This document shows positions 1 to 7,885 of a DNA stretch of 22,267 nt, piece by piece (position 1 is the stretch's first letter; the number at the start of each line of letters is the position of its first letter). This DNA comes from Flavobacterium sp. UBA6203 (GTDB lineage Bacteria > Bacteroidota > Bacteroidia > Flavobacteriales > Flavobacteriaceae): the NCBI GenBank assembly GCA_002421645.1, contig DIST01000062.1:1-22267 (forward strand), given 5' to 3'. The position numbers and the translations under genes were made by a program. The notes beneath the pieces are model-generated. The model was not told the origin of the DNA. It did no database searches and saw nothing but the letters and a program-made list of their open reading frames with translations.

Positions 1-1531
1 CAGTAATTTTGTCATCAAATTTACCAGCTTTTAACGCGTCTAATGTATCTCTGTGTTTAGCATTTAAGAACTCTAAATAATCTTTTTCGAATTCTTTTAC
101 TTTGTTAACAGGAACATTTCTTAACAAGTTTTTAGAACCTGCATAAATAATTGCTACCTGATTTTCAACTGTAAATGGAGAGTTTAAACCTTGTTTTAAG
201 ATTTCAACGTTTCTCTTACCTTTTTCAATTACGTTTAAAGTAACTGCATCTAAGTCAGAACCAAATTTCGCGAAAGCTTCTAATTCACGGAATTGCGCTT
301 GGTCTAATTTTAATGTACCAGCAACTTTTTTCATTGATTTGATTTGTGCATTACCTCCAACACGAGATACCGAAATACCTACGTTGATAGCAGGACGAAC
401 TCCAGAGTTGAATAAATCACCATCTAAGAAGATCTGTCCGTCTGTAATCGAAATTACGTTTGTTGGGATATAGGCAGAAACGTCACCCGCTTGTGTTTCG
501 ATAATTGGTAACGCTGTTAACGAACCACCACCTTTAACGATTCCTTTGATAGAATCTGGTAAATCGTTCATGTTTTTAGCGATTTCGTCGTTAGCGATAA
601 CTTTACAAGCTCTTTCTAATAAACGAGAGTGTAAGTAGAAAACGTCTCCAGGGTAAGCCTCACGTCCTGGTGGTCTTCTTAATAATAAAGATACCTCACG
701 GTAAGCTACTGCTTGTTTAGATAAATCATCATAAACAATTAAAGCTGGACGACCAGAATCTCTGAAATATTCTCCGATTGCAGCACCCGCCATAGGAGCG
801 TAAACTTGCATTGGAGCAGGATCTGAAGCGTTAGCTGCTACGATGATAGTATAAGCCATAGCTCCTTTTTCTTCTAATGTTTTTGCTAAAGCAGCAACAG
901 TTGAAGCTTTTTGACCTACAGCTACATAGATACAAAATACGGGTTGACCTGCATCATAAAATTCTTTTTGATTTAAGATAGTATCGATACAAACTGTTGA
1001 TTTACCAGTTTGACGGTCACCAATAACCAACTCACGTTGACCTCTACCAACTGGAATCATAGCATCAACTGCTTTTACTCCTGTTTGTAATGGCTCAGTT
1101 ACTGGCTGACGGAAGATAACTCCAGGAGCTTTTCTTTCTAATGGCATCTCATATAACTCACCACCGATTGGACCTTTACCGTCAATTGGGTTACCTAAAG
1201 TATCTACAACACGACCTACCATTTGCTCTCCTACTTTAAGAGAAGCAATACGTTGTGTTCTTTTTACTGTAGAACCTTCTTTGATTCCTGTTGATGGTCC
1301 TAAAAGTACTACCCCAACATTGTCTTCTTCTAAGTTCAATACGATAGCCTCTAATCCGTTTTCGAATTGAACTAACTCTCCGTATTGAGCGTTTGATAAT
1401 CCGTAAACACGAGCGATACCGTCTCCAACTTGAAGTACAGTTCCAACTTCTTCTAACGATGCACCAGATTCAAAACCTGATAATTGTTGTTTTAATATTG
1501 CTGAAATTTCAGCAGGTTTAATTTCCGCCAT
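1..1531 (-). CDS. atpA: ATP synthase F1 subunit alpha (3' end cut off by window)
   Basis: Non-catalytic nucleotide-binding subunit of the F1 head of the F1Fo ATP synthase, on the cytoplasmic face of the inner membrane. I translated the minus strand from the ATG at 1531; it stays open to base 2, giving about 510 residues, so only some 15 C-terminal residues should be missing. The N-terminus reads [17 protein letters not shown]. The Walker A motif is GDRQTGKST (about residues 170-178), preceded by PVGRGQREL. Later landmarks are the [16 protein letters not shown]alker B region and the [23 protein letters not shown] segment, both hallmarks of the alpha subunit. Ser replaces the more usual Thr after the P-loop Lys, a conservative change. 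The gene is 23 nt downstream of atpH and is the last visible gene of the atpBEFHA order; atpG would be expected beyond the left edge. Confidence 0.98.
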   Translation of the reverse strand, partial: MAEIKPAEISAILKQQLSGFESGASLEEVGTVLQVGDGIARVYGLSNAQYGELVQFENGLEAIVLNLEEDNVGVVLLGPSTGIKEGSTVKRTQRIASLKVGEQMVGRVVDTLGNPIDGKGPIGGELYEMPLERKAPGVIFRQPVTEPLQTGVKAVDAMIPVGRGQRELVIGDRQTGKSTVCIDTILNQKEFYDAGQPVFCIYVAVGQKASTVAALAKTLEEKGAMAYTIIVAANASDPAPMQVYAPMAGAAIGEYFRDSGRPALIVYDDLSKQAVAYREVSLLLRRPPGREAYPGDVFYLHSRLLERACKVIANDEIAKNMNDLPDSIKGIVKGGGSLTALPIIETQAGDVSAYIPTNVISITDGQIFLDGDLFNSGVRPAINVGISVSRVGGNAQIKSMKKVAGTLKLDQAQFRELEAFAKFGSDLDAVTLNVIEKGKRNVEILKQGLNSPFTVENQVAIIYAGSKNLLRNVPVNKVKEFEKDYLEFLNAKHRDTLDALKAGKFDDKIT

Positions 1532-1554
1532 TTTGATATATCTTTAATGGTATA

Positions 1555-2088
1555 TTAATTACTAAACTCTCTTTTTAAATTTTGCAGTCTGCTTGCTACA
1601 GATGCATTGTATTGTTTGTCACCCATTCTTAAAATAAATCCACCAATGATAGCTGGATCTACAATATTTTGAATGGTAATTTTTTTATTTGAAAACGATG
1701 CAATTTTTGCCAATACTTTAGCTTCTAACTCAGAAGTCATTGGAACAGCAGTTGTTACTTTCGCTATTTCAATTCCGTTAAGTTCATCGTATAAAGCATT
1801 GAACTGTAAAGCAACATCGTTTAATAATTCAAATCTTTTGTTGGCTAAAAGCAATTGAAATAATCCTTTTGTCTCTTTTTGAGCAGAAGTAAAAATTTCA
1901 TTTAAAGAAGAAAATTTAATTTCTCCCTTAACAATTGGGCTTTGCAAAAAGTCTTTTAATTCTGCACTTTCCTTAATTGCTTTTGCAATAGAAGTCATAT
2001 CAGCATTTACTGCATCAACAGAATTATTTTCTTTGGCAATGTCCAAAATAGCTTTAGCGTATCGAATTGCTGCTCTAGTTCCTGCCAT
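1555..2088 (-). CDS. atpH: ATP synthase F1 subunit delta (OSCP)
   Basis: Stator subunit that ties the top of the F1 head to the b-subunit stalk. The 177-residue product matches the family length (about 175-185). The N-terminal helical domain begins MAGTRAAIRYAKAILDIAKE, the usual 'RYAxAL' start of delta/OSCP. The C-terminal part contains the conserved DPAIIGGFILRMGDKQYNAS segment (about residues 143-162), the family signature around 'GG..lriGd...D.S'. The ATG at 2088 lies 4 nt downstream of the atpF stop, so the two are surely cotranscribed and perhaps translationally coupled. Nothing is missing or unusual. Confidence 0.96.
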   Translation of the reverse strand: MAGTRAAIRYAKAILDIAKENNSVDAVNADMTSIAKAIKESAELKDFLQSPIVKGEIKFSSLNEIFTSAQKETKGLFQLLLANKRFELLNDVALQFNALYDELNGIEIAKVTTAVPMTSELEAKVLAKIASFSNKKITIQNIVDPAIIGGFILRMGDKQYNASVASRLQNLKREFSN

Positions 2089-2092
2089 GATA

Positions 2093-2593
2093 TTAGTTTA
2101 ATTTAGCGTCACCTAACATTTTCTCAACCAATTTAGTTTGAGCTTCTTTGTTAGATAATTCTTCTTTTAATAATGTCTCAGCAATTTCTAATGACAAAGA
2201 AGAAACTTGATTTTTCAATTCTGCCATAGCTGCATTTTTCTCACTTTCGATAGAAGCTTTTGCTGCTTCAATCATTTTTTCGCCTTGTGCTTGCGCTTCA
2301 GATTTAGCATCAGCAATCATTTTTTCTTTGATTTCTCTTGCTTCTTTAATCATTAAATCTCTTTCAGCTCTAGCTTCAGCTAATAATTTTTCATTATCCG
2401 ACTTCAAGTTTTGCATTTCTTTCTTAGCACTTTCAGCTGCTAGTAAAGCGTTAGAAATTCCTTCCTCACGAGCTACAATTGAATTCATGATAGGTTTCCA
2501 AGCAAATTTAACCATTAGTAAAATCAATACTAATAAGATAATTGCTTGCCAGAAAAATAGTCCAAATGAAAAATCGTTAATTAATTTCTCCAT
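2093..2593 (-). CDS. atpF: ATP synthase Fo subunit b
   Basis: Peripheral stalk subunit anchoring F1 (through delta) to the membrane. It is 166 residues long, normal for a single bacterial b subunit. One membrane segment lies near the N-terminus (about residues 10-32, FFWQAIILLVLILLMVKFAW), followed by the typical KPIM motif. A long charged Ala/Glu/Lys-rich helix (about 40-145) fits the b dimer coiled coil. The gene follows atpE, but unlike the other gene junctions in this operon the gap is 89 nt and holds a strong hairpin. Only one b gene is visible, so this is a homodimeric b type rather than a b/b' pair. Confidence 0.97.
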   Translation of the reverse strand: MEKLINDFSFGLFFWQAIILLVLILLMVKFAWKPIMNSIVAREEGISNALLAAESAKKEMQNLKSDNEKLLAEARAERDLMIKEAREIKEKMIADAKSEAQAQGEKMIEAAKASIESEKNAAMAELKNQVSSLSLEIAETLLKEELSNKEAQTKLVEKMLGDAKLN

Positions 2594-2636
2594 GTTTTGA
2601 AAAATATATGTTTAAATAGTACTTTCTTTTTAAAAG

Positions 2637-2667
2637 CAGTACCTGTAACCAACCGTTACAGATACTG
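2637..2667 (-). other. Intercistronic hairpin between atpE and atpF
   Basis: The arms CAGTACCTGTAAC (2637-2649) and GTTACAGATACTG (2655-2667) pair over 13 positions with one G-U type wobble, around a 5-nt loop. In the transcript the hairpin lies 15 nt after the atpE stop and 43 nt before the atpF start. It is followed by CTTTTAAAAAG rather than a clean run of U, so it looks more like a partial terminator, RNA-processing site or 3' stabiliser than a full terminator. Its position would suit a higher level of c-subunit mRNA than of the downstream subunits. That role is inference. Confidence 0.75.
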
Positions 2668-2682
2668 TTTTTTCTTTCTTTA

Positions 2683-2880
2683 TTATTTTCCTAAGATTAA
2701 AGCAGCGAATGCTAAACCTTCTAATAAAGCAGCGATAATAATCATCGCTGTTTGAATTTTACCTGCAGCTTCTGGCTGACGCGCGATAGCGTCCATTGCA
2801 GAACCACCGATTTTTCCTAAACCTAAACCAGCTCCGATTACAACTAGACCTGCTCCGATTAAATTAAGAGTTCCCTCCAT
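2683..2880 (-). CDS. atpE: ATP synthase Fo subunit c
   Basis: Rotor-ring proteolipid carrying ions through Fo. It has 65 residues, forming a two-helix hairpin. Helix 1 contains the small-residue packing motif GAGLGLG (16-22). The polar loop is ARQPE (33-37). Helix 2 carries the ion-binding carboxylate Glu54 in AALLEGLAFAA. The residues after Glu54 are Gly-Leu rather than the Ser-Thr seen in sodium-binding rings, so I infer a proton-driven enzyme. The start is the ATG at 2880, 35 nt after the atpB stop. The following 89-nt gap before atpF holds the hairpin described separately. Confidence 0.97.
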   Translation of the reverse strand: MEGTLNLIGAGLVVIGAGLGLGKIGGSAMDAIARQPEAAGKIQTAMIIIAALLEGLAFAALILGK

Positions 2881-2915
2881 GATAATTAATTTATTAAATT
2901 AAACAATACTCAATA

Positions 2916-4061
2916 TTAATGATGATCGTCGTGATGATGATCTTGAACTGCCATACCAATAAATAATGATGACAACATTGTAAAGATGAAAGCTTGTAGG
3001 AATGCTACTAAAACTTCGATAATTGAAATAAACAATGTTAAACCTAATGATATTGGTAAATCAGCTGCTAAATTTTTTCCAACAAAAATCATCGCAATTA
3101 AACTCATGATTACAACGTGACCTGCTGTAATGTTTGCGAACAAACGAATTAATAATGCAAATGGTTTTGTTAATGTTCCTAAAATTTCGATTGGCATTAA
3201 GATAATCTTCATTGGAACCGGAACACCTGGCATCCAAAAAATGTGCATCCAATAATCTTTATTTGCACTAAATTGTGTGATAAAGTAAGTAAATAAAGCC
3301 AAACAAATAGTTACTGCAATATTACCTGTAACATTGATTCCTAGAGGAGTCATTCCAAGTAAGTTTAATAACCAAATTAAGAAAAACACGGTTAATAAAT
3401 ACCCCATGAATTTTCTATATTTTTTCTCTCCAATATTAGGAATAGCAATTTCGTCTCTGATGAATAAAATAAGCGGTTCTAAAATTCTTCCAAAACCTGT
3501 AGGGATTGGACCTTTTTTATACGATTTAGCTAAACCGATAAACATTAACAATAACAAAGCAGAAGCAAATAACATCGACACCACATTCTTTGTAATTGAA
3601 AAGTCTAATGGTTTTGCATTTGTAGGATGATGATGCTCGTCATAACTAATAGTTCCAGCAGCATCTGTTTTGTAAATTTTACCGTGGTATAATTTATAGA
3701 AATTTCCATCTACTTCAGCCACTGTTTCTCCGTGGTGAAATTTAGAAGATGAAAATACTTTTAAACCATTATCAATTAAAATAACTGGCAATGAAAACCC
3801 GTAATGTTTTCCTTCTTTTTCATCTGAGAAAAAAGTAAAATCATAAGAATCTTGTAAATGATGTTGAATGTACGCATCAACTTTAGCTTTTTTATCTTGA
3901 GGTTCAGCCGCTGCTTCGTGATGAGTCTCCGCTGCTGTAGCATGAACTTCATGAGATTCTTCTTTTACTGAATCATTAGAAACATTTGCAAAACTAAATA
4001 AAGGCAATATCGCAATTACGATAGCTGCTATTACATGAAGTGGTTTTCTTGAAATCACCAT
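2916..4061 (-). CDS. atpB: ATP synthase Fo subunit a, with long periplasmic N-terminal extension
   Basis: Membrane stator subunit forming the two proton half-channels against the c ring. At 381 residues it is far longer than the roughly 270 of E. coli subunit a. Residues 1-27 look like a signal peptide (hydrophobic IAAIVIAILPLFSFA). Residues 28-150 form a hydrophilic His/Glu-rich domain, then the membrane core begins at about 157. The essential channel arginine is Arg306 in FALLIRLFANITAGH. The tail ends in a His/Asp cluster, VQDHHHDDHH. A long exported N-terminal segment is usual for Bacteroidota AtpB. It is the first gene after a good -33/-7 promoter and heads the atpBEFHA order. Confidence 0.96.
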   Translation of the reverse strand: MVISRKPLHVIAAIVIAILPLFSFANVSNDSVKEESHEVHATAAETHHEAAAEPQDKKAKVDAYIQHHLQDSYDFTFFSDEKEGKHYGFSLPVILIDNGLKVFSSSKFHHGETVAEVDGNFYKLYHGKIYKTDAAGTISYDEHHHPTNAKPLDFSITKNVVSMLFASALLLLMFIGLAKSYKKGPIPTGFGRILEPLILFIRDEIAIPNIGEKKYRKFMGYLLTVFFLIWLLNLLGMTPLGINVTGNIAVTICLALFTYFITQFSANKDYWMHIFWMPGVPVPMKIILMPIEILGTLTKPFALLIRLFANITAGHVVIMSLIAMIFVGKNLAADLPISLGLTLFISIIEVLVAFLQAFIFTMLSSLFIGMAVQDHHHDDHH

Positions 4062-4100
4062 AATGATTATATTCTAAAATTTTGGTCTTAAAAATTTTTG

Positions 4101-4129
4101 CAAAAGTACAACTTTAATTAATATTCCAA
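4101..4129 (-). promoter_or_regulatory. Predicted promoter for atpB
   Basis: Read on the minus strand, the -7 box TACTTTTG (4108 to 4101) fits the Bacteroidota consensus TAnnTTTG exactly. A TTG (4129 to 4127) lies 18 nt upstream of it as the -33 element, within the normal 17-23 nt spacing. The predicted RNA start is near 4094, leaving a leader of about 32 nt before the atpB ATG. It sits in the 117-nt gap between the atpI-like gene and atpB, so the F1Fo structural genes can be transcribed independently of sprE-bactofilin-atpZ. Confidence 0.7.
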
Positions 4130-4178
4130 GTTTGAAAAATATTTTTTTTTGAATTTTTAATGATTTTTTCGACTTAAA

Positions 4179-4556
4179 TTACTTTTTGTTTAGCAATCTT
4201 ATTGTAAAATAAACATCTAGACTTAAAAAAAATAGAAAAGTAACAAAAAAATTAGTTTTATTAATTTGTAATAATTCTTTATTTTGAAACAAATATTCGG
4301 TAGCAAAAAAATAACTTATACCTACTTTTAAAGCGGATAACCCTAAAAAAGCAAATCCTAATTGTTCTTTGGCAATATTATATATTTTTATCATTGCCAA
4401 AATAATTATTAAAGTCATAACAAATTGTAATGCATAAGACATTAGAAATCGAGTTTCATCAATTTTTTCTAATGCTGAAGCAATTCCGAAATGAATTAAA
4501 AAAAATAGAACTGAAACTATTAAAACTTGAACAACTACAGGTAGTTTTTTAATCAT
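4179..4556 (-). CDS. Small four-helix membrane protein in the AtpI position
   Basis: A 125-residue hydrophobic protein with four likely membrane helices (about residues 8-28, 38-60, 68-88 and 103-121) and a basic C-terminus, RLLNKK. The start ATGATTAAAAAA overlaps the atpZ end by 8 nt, implying coupled translation. It lies between atpZ and atpB, where other bacteria carry atpI, a small Fo assembly factor. I see no strong residue-level AtpI signature, so the functional label rests on size, topology and place. It may belong to one of the uncharacterised flavobacterial DUF families at this locus (possibly DUF6168), and I am not sure of the number. Confidence 0.8.
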   Translation of the reverse strand: MIKKLPVVVQVLIVSVLFFLIHFGIASALEKIDETRFLMSYALQFVMTLIIILAMIKIYNIAKEQLGFAFLGLSALKVGISYFFATEYLFQNKELLQINKTNFFVTFLFFLSLDVYFTIRLLNKK

Positions 4557-4776
4557 CTTTTTTATTGTTTAATTGATTTACTTGTTTAATTACATTATAA
4601 AGAGCCACAAAAACTCCAAAAAGAGTTATTCCTTTAAAAAAATAATTGTTTGTATTTGGATATTTTTCGTCGAGCCAACTACCAAGATAAGAAAAACCAA
4701 AAATAATCAATCCCATTTGAAATGGGATATTGATAAAAACCAACCATTTATTGGCTTGTTTCTTATTGGAGTCCAT
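4549..4776 (-). CDS. atpZ: AtpZ/AtpI family protein (Fo assembly / ion-channel accessory)
   Basis: Small two-helix membrane protein of the AtpZ/ATPase_gene1 type, which assists F1Fo assembly or divalent-ion supply in other bacteria. From the ATG at 4776 the product has 75 residues. Helix 1 is about 12-34 (WLVFINIPFQMGLIIFGFSY), followed by the family-typical G-x-x-L-D turn (GSWLDEKYP), then helix 2 (about 45-62). I chose this start because ATG shares its A with the bactofilin stop (TAATG), a classic coupling overlap. A longer reading from the TTG at 4803 would add 9 residues inside the bactofilin gene and is less likely. The stop overlaps the next gene by 8 nt. Confidence 0.87.
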   Translation of the reverse strand: MDSNKKQANKWLVFINIPFQMGLIIFGFSYLGSWLDEKYPNTNNYFFKGITLFGVFVALYNVIKQVNQLNNKKDD

Positions 4777-5135
4777 TATTTGGTTTGAGTTCTCATTTCG
4801 CAACTGGCTTCAAATCTTGCACCAGGTTCTACTGCTAGTTTACCAACGATTACTTCGCCTGTTATATGAGCTTTGGATTTTACATTTAACATGCCTTCTG
4901 ATTGTAATTTTCCAGAAAAAACTCCTTCAATATCGATGCTTTTACAGATAATATCTCCAATAACCTCACCAGTAGGTCCAATTACAATTTTTCCTTCAGA
5001 AGTAAAATTTCCTTTTAATTTTCCGTCTAATCTAAAATCTGCCAATGTAGAAATATCACCTGTAATTATAGTACCTTCAACAATTCTATTGGTCTTTCCT
5101 AATAAATGATCTTGATTCTTTACCTTTTCAAACAT
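4776..5135 (-). CDS. Bactofilin (polymer-forming cytoskeletal protein)
   Basis: A 119-residue protein made almost wholly of the bactofilin beta-helix repeat. Regular hydrophobic/glycine turns run from about residue 17 to 110 (for example GTIITGDIST, DGKLKGNFTS, IVIGPTGEVIGDI, AHITGEVIVGKL). Bactofilins polymerise without nucleotide into filaments that scaffold cell-wall and cell-pole processes. It is short, with small N- and C-terminal tails and no membrane segment. It follows sprE by 21 nt and runs into atpZ through a TAATG overlap, so it belongs to the sprE-bactofilin-atpZ-atpI unit. Whether it has any job in gliding or ATP synthase placement cannot be read from the sequence. Confidence 0.92.
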   Translation of the reverse strand: MFEKVKNQDHLLGKTNRIVEGTIITGDISTLADFRLDGKLKGNFTSEGKIVIGPTGEVIGDIICKSIDIEGVFSGKLQSEGMLNVKSKAHITGEVIVGKLAVEPGARFEASCEMRTQTK

Positions 5136-5156
5136 ATTAATAGGGATTTGAGGTTC

Positions 5157-7781
5157 TTATTTATTTAACAAAATCCATTCGTTCAACTTCTTCTTAATCT
5201 GCACAATCTTATAATCCTCAGTTGAAATAATATAAACTTTATCTGTTACCTTATAATTTTTATGTAATTGTAACACTGCTAATGCTGAAACTGCTGCGTC
5301 TTTATTATCAAAACCATGAATTACAACAATGTTATCGGTTATTGTATATATATCTTCAGATGATTTCAAAGCAACAGCATTGGTTTCTTTAATATATTTA
5401 GCAATTTTATCGGTTAAATTTTTCACTTCTTTACCATAAGGAAAGCTCTTTGGGAAAATGATTTTATAACCTGTTGGTTGTTGCAATCCAAAATTTAAAG
5501 CTTCAATTAAAGGTAATTCTGTTTGGACCATTTTTTCAGCTTGTTTTCCTTCTTGGGTATTTGGATAAGTTAAAGCTACGAAATTTAACGCCACTTTGTA
5601 ATCTTCTACTCCTTTTAATCGGCCTAGTATTTTTGCTTTAAGCATTTCAAACTTTGGAAGCGATTCTTCTCCAGCAAATTTAAAAATAGCTTCATCAACT
5701 TCTTCAAAAACTTCTCTTAATTGGTTGTTTTCAAATTTTTTGTATAACGTATTGAAAACAATTTCTGGATTATCATTATCGGTAATTTCAACTTCAGGAT
5801 TGTTCAAAATTTGAGCATAACGACTATCTGGATATTGAGACAAGATTTGTTGTTTCATATCAGCTGCTTTTATAGGCGAAATTTGCTGATAAATTTTGTA
5901 CAAATTGTACATTGCCGGAAGCACCAAACGCTCTTCGGGTGTGTTTTTTAAAAGTTGCTCCAAACGTGAAGCGGCTAACTCGTATTCTTTAAATTTTTCT
6001 TTATAAATTAAACCTAACTGATAATAAGCAAAATTTCGGTCCTTTGCCAAACTGTCAATTAATTTTCGATCTGTAGGAATTTTGTTTAAATAAAATTCGA
6101 CCGTATATTCAGGTTTCAAATCAGAAGAAATTGAATCAGACGCTTTGTTTTTATCATCATCCTTTTGATCATCATCATTAATATTGTTATTATTCACCTT
6201 GTCTGAAGACCATCTCCAATTATCTTTAAGCATTCTGTTCCCCCATCTTTTTTGGAAATCTTTTTTTCCAAATTCGACAGCCACTGGATTATAAAAATAA
6301 AAACTTGAATTATCATCCATCATTCCAGGCGGCATCATTGAATCCCCATTTGGATTTACTATTTTAATTTCTTTCCCCTTAGTATTAGGGTTTATTAATC
6401 CGGAATTTGAATTATTATTAGCTAAAATGTTTGCTTCTTTTTTGGCTTTTTCAGCTTCTTTTTTGACTTTTAGTTCGTCTTCATTTTTTAATTTAGAAAT
6501 ATAATCTTTATAAAATGCAACACGATCAACTTCATTCATTGAAACTACATTTAAAATACTATCATTTTGCTGTGCAATCAATTCGTATTTAATAACATCT
6601 TCTAGATTATCTTTTTTCTTCTTTATTTTTCTATACTCTCTTGTTCGTTCCTTTAAATTTACAAGTGTACTGTCATAATATTTACCCGCTACTTTGTATT
6701 TAGCCTCTTTGAAAAATATTTCGCCTAAATTTCTGTAATTAGAAGCAATTAAATACCTATCATTAGAATTTGCTTTGATCGATTTATTGTAATATTTTTT
6801 TGACTGTAAATTGTTATTACTTTTATCATAAAACAATCCCATTTGGTAATTTAAAACATCTAAAAAGGGTCTGTTTTCTCTATCTTCAAGAAGGGTGTTA
6901 AAGGTTTTTAAAAACACCAAAGTATCTCCTTTACTGTAATTAAAATATTGAGCCTGCTTAGCGTGTGATTGAATTACGTATCTTCTTGGCGCTTTTCTAT
7001 TCATTTGAATAACTTCTTCAAATTCAGCATAAGCACTATCCTTAAAATTCATTTCTTCATATAATTGTCCTAAAATAAAAGTGTATCTCGCTTTTTCTTC
7101 ATTATTATTTGTAGCTTCTTTAGCTACTTTTAAAGCGGAAATTGCGGTGTCATTTACTTTTAAATTAATATATGCCTGAGCAAGCATGGCATTAGCGTCA
7201 GCTAAATCTTGACCTTGAATTTTTTTATCTTTTAGAAGTAATTTTAGATTTTTTATCGCTAAATCTTCATTATCCAAACGAATATTTACCTTTTCTCTCC
7301 ACACTTTTGCATGATAAATTCTATCACTCAATGGATACTTGTAGAGAATATAATTTAATGCTTCTAAAGCTGGAATAAAGCGATTTTCATAATAACGAGC
7401 TTTAGCTAACAAAAGATAAGCTTCATCCATTTGCGGATTCTTTTCTGTTCCAGCAATATTCATCGAATGCTTTTGAATTGCTTTTACTGCCTTTTCTTCA
7501 GCTCGTTCAAAGTTTTTACTTTTGGTCTGTCCTGGTAACACAACCTCTTCAATATCTGAAGTTCTTTCAATAGGTAATATCTCCCAAAAGTTGTCTTTAT
7601 AAGTTACTTTTAACTCTTGAAGTCCTTTTTCTAACGCTAAATTACCATTATACAAAACATTATATTCGGTAGTAACCGCATGAAAATTACGATTTATAAA
7701 CTTATCTTTTTTGACAGAACATGCTATCAAAATCAGGAAGAAACAAACTGTAAAAGAATATTTAATTAAATTGCTTTTCAA
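5157..7781 (-). CDS. sprE: SprE/PorW-type TPR lipoprotein of gliding motility and type 9 secretion
   Basis: An 874-residue outer-membrane lipoprotein. The signal peptide ends in the lipobox LIAC with Cys21 as the lipidated residue. The following SVKKD lacks an acidic surface-export signal, so I infer it faces the periplasm. Helical tetratricopeptide-like repeats run from about 85 to 380 (for example DEAYLLLAKARYYENRFIPA at 119-138) and again at about 575-790. A charged coiled stretch (about 385-450) and a Met/Pro/Asn/Asp-rich linker (about 455-555) separate them. The linker holds the aromatic segment FYFYNPVAVEFG and WGNRMLKDNWRWSS (about 494-526), which is characteristic of SprE/PorW. In relatives this protein links the PorK/N-type ring to the SprA/Sov translocon and is needed for secretion and gliding. 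It is first in the unit with bactofilin and atpZ. Confidence 0.88.
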   Translation of the reverse strand: MKSNLIKYSFTVCFFLILIACSVKKDKFINRNFHAVTTEYNVLYNGNLALEKGLQELKVTYKDNFWEILPIERTSDIEEVVLPGQTKSKNFERAEEKAVKAIQKHSMNIAGTEKNPQMDEAYLLLAKARYYENRFIPALEALNYILYKYPLSDRIYHAKVWREKVNIRLDNEDLAIKNLKLLLKDKKIQGQDLADANAMLAQAYINLKVNDTAISALKVAKEATNNNEEKARYTFILGQLYEEMNFKDSAYAEFEEVIQMNRKAPRRYVIQSHAKQAQYFNYSKGDTLVFLKTFNTLLEDRENRPFLDVLNYQMGLFYDKSNNNLQSKKYYNKSIKANSNDRYLIASNYRNLGEIFFKEAKYKVAGKYYDSTLVNLKERTREYRKIKKKKDNLEDVIKYELIAQQNDSILNVVSMNEVDRVAFYKDYISKLKNEDELKVKKEAEKAKKEANILANNNSNSGLINPNTKGKEIKIVNPNGDSMMPPGMMDDNSSFYFYNPVAVEFGKKDFQKRWGNRMLKDNWRWSSDKVNNNNINDDDQKDDDKNKASDSISSDLKPEYTVEFYLNKIPTDRKLIDSLAKDRNFAYYQLGLIYKEKFKEYELAASRLEQLLKNTPEERLVLPAMYNLYKIYQQISPIKAADMKQQILSQYPDSRYAQILNNPEVEITDNDNPEIVFNTLYKKFENNQLREVFEEVDEAIFKFAGEESLPKFEMLKAKILGRLKGVEDYKVALNFVALTYPNTQEGKQAEKMVQTELPLIEALNFGLQQPTGYKIIFPKSFPYGKEVKNLTDKIAKYIKETNAVALKSSEDIYTITDNIVVIHGFDNKDAAVSALAVLQLHKNYKVTDKVYIISTEDYKIVQIKKKLNEWILLNK

Positions 7782-7816
7782 TGTAAAAGGTATTTGTACT
7801 CTAAACTACTAAAAAT

Positions 7817-7824
7817 CAAATTTA
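7817..7824 (-). promoter_or_regulatory. Possible -7 box upstream of sprE
   Basis: On the minus strand TAAATTTG fits TAnnTTTG, 36 nt upstream of the sprE ATG. No convincing TTG lies at the expected -33 spacing, so the call rests on one short box in AT-rich DNA. The 104-nt gap between the ACT-domain gene and sprE is otherwise featureless. Confidence 0.4.
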
Positions 7825-7885
7825 GTATATAGTTTGGTAAAAATACATTTATTTTTTGAAGTGAAAAAAAATAGGGAGTTTTTTA

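Noticed and set aside
4730..4951. Plus-strand open frames over atpZ and the bactofilin gene
   Set aside because: They oppose two well-supported, overlapping genes and give no protein-like sequence.
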